Source: Schinkia azotoformans LMG 9581 (GTDB taxonomy: Bacteria > Bacillota > Bacilli > Bacillales > Bacillaceae_J). From it: a stretch of DNA of 58,300 bases. Shown in pieces: positions 54,314 through 58,300 of the stretch; positions within the stretch are counted from its first letter, which is position 1, and every line of letters begins with the position of its first letter. The stretch is from positions 1 through 58,300 of the forward strand of contig NZ_AJLR01000005.1 of NCBI RefSeq assembly GCF_000307855.1, written 5' to 3'. The position numbers and the translations under genes were made by a program. The notes under the pieces were generated by a model. It was not told the DNA's origin and ran no database searches. It worked only from the letters and a program-made list of their open reading frames with translations.

Positions 54314-54730
54314 ATGACATATACATGGCCAACAGAATCAACTAGAGTAACACAAGAATTTTCAGGTTCTCACAAAGGTATTGATATCTGAGCAAAAACA
54401 TCTAAAGTAGACCGAGACCCAATTTATGCAATGGCGAATGGGAATGTTCGTGGTGTATTTAAAGATGGGGAACTTAGCGGTTATGGAAACGTAATTTATA
54501 TCAATCACAGCCTTAATGGGCAGTATGTCCAAACAAGGTATGCTCATTTATCTAAAATTATTGTAAATCTTAACGATTATGTAACAGCAGGACAAAAAAT
54601 TGGAGAAATGGGTAATACAGGTACATCAACTGGTACACATCTTCATTTTGAAACGAGAACATGTCCAAGTTCAGGATGTACAAATTCAAACAGTAACTCA
54701 ACACCTGTAAATCCTCGGAATTATATTTAG
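54314..54730 (+). pseudogene. M23 peptidase with one in-frame stop
   Basis: ATG 54314 after TTAGGAGG opens a 138-codon frame broken only by TGA at 54389-54391 (codon 26), where M23 peptidases have Gly (GGA would need one change). Around it are the zinc ligands GSHKGID (H20, D24) and THLHFE, and the YAHLSK segment. All else is intact to the stop at 54730. There is no signal peptide. It would cut peptidoglycan cross-links if read through; either a recent nonsense mutation or a sequencing error. Confidence 0.85.
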
Positions 54731-54733
54731 TTG

Positions 54734-54776
54734 TTTAAGGGAAGTCCGATATACTACGACTTCCCTTAAATTTTTA
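54734..54776 (+). terminator. Terminator after the M23 pseudogene
   Basis: TTTAAGGGAAGTC (54734-54746) pairs with GACTTCCCTTAAA (54758-54770), then TTTTTAAT. Confidence 0.88.
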
Positions 54777-54809
54777 ATAAAGTACAGTTACAGAAAAAGT
54801 ATAATGTTT

Positions 54810-55538
54810 TTAAAACGGTAATGATGGAAAGTTACCTAGGGGCTCTTCTAATGCGGAGTTATGAATTACAAAATTCCCTTCACGCTTCTGTTTAATTAAC
54901 GAAAAAGTTCTCTTAAAATGAATAACATCATCTATTTGTTTGTATTCACCCTCAAAAGTGACTAAAATATTATCTTCGTTATACTTAACACTAATGTTTG
55001 AAACTGTTCCTTTTTTGTTAGCAAAGTCCAGTGAACCGGTACCCCAAGCTTCAGTCGCTCGCATAAGGTAAAGGCCCTTAGCCTTTCCATAGTGTTCTGC
55101 AGGTATATATTCAGGATTTTCAGGATAGTAATAGGCTAGTAGTTTATCTATGTGTTCTACATCATGATAAGCCATTAATTTCTTTTTAATTTCCTCTCTA
55201 GCCTTATAATCGATATAACTACCATCACCTATACCACTTAAAGTTAAAGCATTATTTGTCCATTCTTCAATCTGGATAAAAGCATCAACTATTGATTGTT
55301 TATCACTATTTAATAACTGTTCATTTAATTCAATTGGATTCTTAATATTATTTAATATAATTAGTACTTCATCTTTTGGAATAATGCTAATGGATAAACT
55401 TTTCTCCTCAGAGGTTACATTTCCTTCCTGCCGCTGACCGTTAACATTTAAAATTTCTCTTTTAGAAGATTGATTACAACCAACCCCTCCAACCAGTAAA
55501 AAAATCATTAGACAATATAGCATAATCTCTTTCTTCAT
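54810..55538 (-). CDS. Lipoprotein of unknown function
   Basis: 242 residues from ATG 55538 (a longer frame to 55577 has no site; GGGGGT is 12 bases upstream). Signal peptide with lipobox GGVGC at about Cys21. The mature part has a helical region (IVDAFIQIEEWTNNALTL) and a beta-rich end (ISVKYNEDNILVTFEGEY). No family recognised. Its place beside cell-wall hydrolase genes could make it an immunity or regulatory lipoprotein; that is a guess. Confidence 0.7.
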   Translation of the reverse strand: MKKEIMLYCLMIFLLVGGVGCNQSSKREILNVNGQRQEGNVTSEEKSLSISIIPKDEVLIILNNIKNPIELNEQLLNSDKQSIVDAFIQIEEWTNNALTLSGIGDGSYIDYKAREEIKKKLMAYHDVEHIDKLLAYYYPENPEYIPAEHYGKAKGLYLMRATEAWGTGSLDFANKKGTVSNISVKYNEDNILVTFEGEYKQIDDVIHFKRTFSLIKQKREGNFVIHNSALEEPLGNFPSLPF

Positions 55539-55722
55539 GGATATATCTGTACCCCCATTCAATTTTAAATAGAGCATTCAAGTCTAATTTTAACATGAAA
55601 AAATCGGAATATTACTGTAAGGTTTGTAAAATACCGGAAATTATTTGGTTCTTATTACACGAGGCTATACTTCATATGAAATATATTAAAGGGGTAAAAT
55701 CCCATCTTTGACACTTGGAGAA

Positions 55723-56052
55723 CAGAAAAGGCTTGGAATCCCTTATAACTAGGGCATTTCAAGCTTTTCTATATGTTATAAAAATGGAGTGCTTTTTTTA
55801 TCTTTTTGTGTCTCTTAATAATATCATTGATAGAAAGCAGGTAGTGAAATGAGCCTCTATCCTATCGTCCCGGCTTAGGTATACGAGTCTAGCTTTAAAT
55901 TCGCTTTTCATGATGAAAAAACACTCTTCTATTTTCCAACGTCTGTGATTAATCTTTATAATGTCTGGAGCATGATCTTCTAAATTCGCACATATAGCAT
56001 AAAAACCATCAAATAACTCCACAAAAAGCCCTGTTTTTCAAGGCTTTTCATA
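55723..56052. mobile_element. Remnant of an IS1634-type element
   Basis: AGAAAAGGCTTGGAA at the left and CAAGGCTTTTCATA at the right are imperfect inverted repeats around the transposase fragment. A further AGAAAAG/CTTTTCT hairpin lies at 55723-55770. The core of the transposase is missing. Confidence 0.4.
55798..56022 (-). pseudogene. IS1634-family transposase fragment
   Basis: 74 residues of the C-terminal catalytic region: MELFDGFYAICANLEDHAPD, INHRRWKIEECFFIMKSEF, ARLVYLSRDDRIEAHFTT. IS1634/IS4-type transposases carry this HRRWxIEExF block with the catalytic Glu. The N-terminal three quarters and the very end are absent. Confidence 0.8.
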
Positions 56053-56168
56053 ATTTTTATATTTATATTTTTCCATTTTAAGGATATGATAGTGATGATG
56101 CATAGAAAGGTTGGGTAAGATGAACAAGATAAAGGAGATTATGACACAATCAAAAAAGGGTGTGCAAT

Positions 56169-56839
56169 ATGAAAAAAAGATTATTGGTTTGTATTACGCT
56201 CATGTTGATGCTATCATCGGCTTGTGAAAGTGTTGAAACGACATCAACTCCGGGACTTCAAATCCTTCGAATAATAGCGTAGAAAATGCAACTGTTTCTT
56301 CAAGTGCAGAAACTTCTCAAACAAATCCTTCTAGTGAGCCTGAACCTGAAACGGATGAGCCTATTATTCCAAAAAATACAGCTGAATATTGTTCTCATGA
56401 ACGGATAAATTTGGATAGTGAAACTGAAAAGTCTTTCTATGGAACTTGGAAAGTTGAGAAACTTTTAGGATTTGCAAATTCATATAATGATGCTTCTGAA
56501 TATCCAACAGGGCAAAAAATTATTGGGGATGAATTTATAATCAAAAAAGACTTCTTTTCATCAAAAGGGCTTAAAAACTATAATGATTATCAATATGAAA
56601 TAAAAGATCCATTATACAGTATTGAATCGATATGCTATAATACAACTTCTTTTTACAGATTATTTAAATTAGATCCTGATGTTTTAAATATAAATTTAAA
56701 TGATAAAGTGAAATGGATATCAATACGTGGCCCCTCTGCAGAACTTGGTGTACCTCTAAGCTTTTTTATTGTTAATAATGATAGGCTTATCTTGTTATTA
56801 GAGGCAACAAATTTTGAGTTGAAAAAAGTCACTGATTAA
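56169..56839 (+). pseudogene. Frameshifted lipoprotein gene
   Basis: MKKRLLVCITLMLMLSSACE from ATG 56169 (AAAGGGTG upstream) is a lipoprotein signal with its cysteine, but the frame stops at 56280. The rest continues in another frame from about 56250: SNPSNNSVENATVSSSAETS linker, then a domain with SFYGTWKVEKLLGFANSY and LEATNFELKKVTD ending at 56839. One indel near 56250 explains it. The domain resembles lipocalin-like GTW proteins only weakly. A translatable start inside (56411) would lack the signal peptide. Confidence 0.7.
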
Positions 56840-56952
56840 ATGAATTCAGGTTATGTAATAAACTTTGTGCTAATAGAATAGAAAATCTCCAAGAAGGGAA
56901 AGATGGCCTGTGTAGTGATTCTGAAAATGCTTGTGAATCTTGTCTTTAAATT

Positions 56953-56986
56953 AAGAAAGATTAGCCTAAAGGCTAATCTTTCTTGT
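56953..56986. terminator. Perfect hairpin between convergent genes
   Basis: AAGAAAGATTAGCC (56953-56966) and GGCTAATCTTTCTT (56971-56984) around TAAA. It can serve the lipoprotein remnant and the lysozyme gene. Confidence 0.85.
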
Positions 56987-57026
56987 TGATATCGTAAAAA
57001 TTGCTTTATATTTCTACTCGATTAAA

Positions 57027-57629
57027 CTATAATGTATATACTGGGTATTTGTGTGTATATACTCGGCCTTTACAAAATAAAGTTGCTTCTTCATTTCTTC
57101 TTCTTTGTAAATTCCTGTCATATGAAAATGCTTTGCTGACTAATCTTGAACAAGTATCAATTTCAGTTGGTGTAATTGGTCCAACAAAATTTGGATATAT
57201 TTGCGGAGTGGCAAGCATAACTTGTACATCATTAGTTTCAAGCACCTTAGAACCTCCATTGAATGTTAATGAAACAAGTGCATCAAATTGAGATTGTGAA
57301 AGTTGACAACCTGTAGGAAGTACTAACTTATTTACATCCCCTACAGCTTTTACAGTATCATTAGCAAAGAAAGTATCTGCTTTAGCCTGAGAAATTGGTG
57401 AAGTATAACCCAGATTTAAAGATTTTGATAAAGCATCAGCTTCTGCTTGGGATAGAAGAGAATCATTTGGATTACCTGTTGTATTTTTAGTATATGTTTT
57501 AGTCTTTGTTATCAAATGTCCCCATCCAACTGTCGGATACCCATATGGATCTCCATAAAATTTCAAGCTAAATCCCTCATATTTTTTGATAAGGTTTGCC
57601 CCATCTGTGCCTAAAGAAAAATTTGACAT
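57027..57629 (-). CDS. Phage-type GH24 lysozyme
   Basis: 200 residues. IKKYEGFSLKFYGDPYGYPT with the catalytic Glu, then VGWGHLI, an ALVSLTFNGG segment and LQRRRNEEATLFCKG match T4-like lysozymes of phages and related bacterial proteins. ATG 57629 follows AAAGGAG. It has no signal peptide or LysM domain, so release needs lysis, a holin or another route. The last 16 residues after the family core are probably extra. It cleaves the glycan strand of peptidoglycan. With the M23 pseudogene 3 kb away it may mark an old phage or bacteriocin locus. Confidence 0.88.
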   Translation of the reverse strand: MSNFSLGTDGANLIKKYEGFSLKFYGDPYGYPTVGWGHLITKTKTYTKNTTGNPNDSLLSQAEADALSKSLNLGYTSPISQAKADTFFANDTVKAVGDVNKLVLPTGCQLSQSQFDALVSLTFNGGSKVLETNDVQVMLATPQIYPNFVGPITPTEIDTCSRLVSKAFSYDRNLQRRRNEEATLFCKGRVYTHKYPVYTL

Positions 57630-58300
57630 AATAAAACTCCTTTGTTAATTGATTTTTTGTTATTAAGTTTTTGAATTGCATTATTTTGTTAGGATTTCTC
57701 ACTGGCCAGATTGTTTGTCCTACAATTTATAAAGGGGATTTTCTTACTAAAAAATAAACCCTAAAAATAATTTTTTAAAAATTAATAAAATACAGTAGTA
57801 TTTTTCGGAAATTATAAATTGCGATAGCAAATCTAAATAGAGAAGGCTTTGTAACAATTTTCATGGGTTTTTTAAGTATGAGTGGAATTAACAAAGTGGC
57901 AACTGGTAATTTTAATAAACAAGATCGAGTATCTTTAACATTTTCTTCGCTTTCTTCTGTTGGAGCCTGATAGGGGGATCAGCCGAGATATATGTAAAAC
58001 TTAGTTATAAACCTTCTTTTATTCTTAAGTTGCGTAATGTAAAAAATAGCGTTATTTTCATGCTAACAAATTTAAACGTAAAAAAGTCGTTTCCTAAATA
58101 TAGAAGGAAACGACTTTTTAATTTGTCTTATTCAAACTATCACGCTCCTGTTTCTTACTCTAAATCGTGGGTAAGTTCGAGATAAGTTCAAAAACGGCAT
58201 GATAGATGCCAGTGTTCGAAAAGATAGTTGTCGCATTTTACTTGTTTTAAAAGCCAAGCTGCCGGTACCAAGGATTGGCTTGTAACTGCTAAACTATTAT
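57630..58300. other. Gene-free stretch at the window end
   Basis: No credible gene in 671 bases. A 49-codon frame at about 57820-57966 (with ATG at 57864) looks faintly protein-like but has no ribosome site. One perfect terminator lies at 58081-58120. The last 130 bases carry an open frame that runs to TAA near 58284 and may be a gene remnant. Confidence 0.4.
58081..58120. terminator. Isolated hairpin terminator
   Basis: AAAAAGTCGTTTCCT (58081-58095) pairs with AGGAAACGACTTTTT (58105-58119), T/A tracts on both sides. No gene ends next to it in the window. Confidence 0.8.

Noticed and set aside
54389-54391. Selenocysteine codon
   Set aside because: No SECIS-like hairpin directly after the TGA and the position is a conserved glycine, not cysteine, in M23 peptidases.
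57001-57291. 96-residue plus-strand ORF
   Set aside because: It is antisense to the GH24 lysozyme, whose motifs are clear, and has no ribosome site.
1-58300. CRISPR array, rRNA or tRNA genes
   Set aside because: No regularly spaced repeats with unique spacers, no cloverleaf or rRNA-like block was seen on either strand.

Overview
The window looks like a chromosomal segment of a low-GC, endospore-forming Bacillaceae (Bacillus, Neobacillus or a close relative; this is an inference). The grounds are AT-rich genes with strong AAGGAGG ribosome sites, ATG/GTG/TTG starts, U-tailed hairpin terminators, spore-coat families (CotSA, CotS-type kinases, a BclA/C1q-like protein), a SinI-type anti-repressor and a near-consensus parS site. 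No rRNA, tRNA or CRISPR array was seen.

Layout. 1-5.9 kb: an unusual polyamine-type island. It has a membrane-anchored spermidine-synthase-like protein, a C1q-like protein overlapping a pyruvoyl decarboxylase of the SpeD family, a 599-residue protein made of two tandem spermidine-synthase domains (one with catalytic motifs lost), and a divergent flavin amine oxidase. A parS-like site lies in the divergent promoter region. 6.1-9.4 kb: pdp-deoC-nupC nucleoside salvage operon behind a structured leader. 9.5-20.5 kb: housekeeping and small genes (YbjQ family, antiporter, PepSY protein, paired fluoride channels, methyltransferase, formate/nitrite transporter, thioredoxin-like, YugN-like, OsmC-like, glutamate-synthase-like). 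20.6-22.1 kb: a ZTP (pfl) riboswitch with terminator, then serA.

22.2-33.7 kb: a spore coat/surface glycan region. Sugar-nucleotide genes (galU, UDP-glucose dehydrogenase, NAD-dependent epimerase) supply precursors. Two GT4 glycosyltransferases (one CotSA-like) and three kinase-fold proteins, two with Lys-rich tails, probably act on the coat. Inside the region are msrAB, a decayed histidine kinase and an unlisted 54-codon sinI-like gene. 34-38.7 kb: complete liv branched-chain amino acid ABC transporter with a CodY-like box. 38.9-49.8 kb: MASE3-PAS-GGDEF-EAL protein, thioesterase, meso-DAP dehydrogenase, POT peptide transporter, and a three-gene MacB-like efflux operon.

49.8-58.3 kb: a decayed accessory zone. 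It has a frameshifted ISL3 transposase, palindromic and direct-repeat elements, an interrupted gene, a small cationic peptide gene whose mRNA ends can pair over a long range (type I toxin-like), a truncated gene, an M23 peptidase with a single in-frame TGA, an IS1634-type fragment, a frameshifted lipoprotein and a phage-type GH24 lysozyme. Dispersed short repeats recur in intergenic spaces from 26 to 54 kb.

The strongest candidates for something new are the polyamine-type island with its half-dead double aminopropyltransferase, the parS-like site inside it, and the small cationic peptide locus. All family calls were made by eye from motifs; no database search was run.
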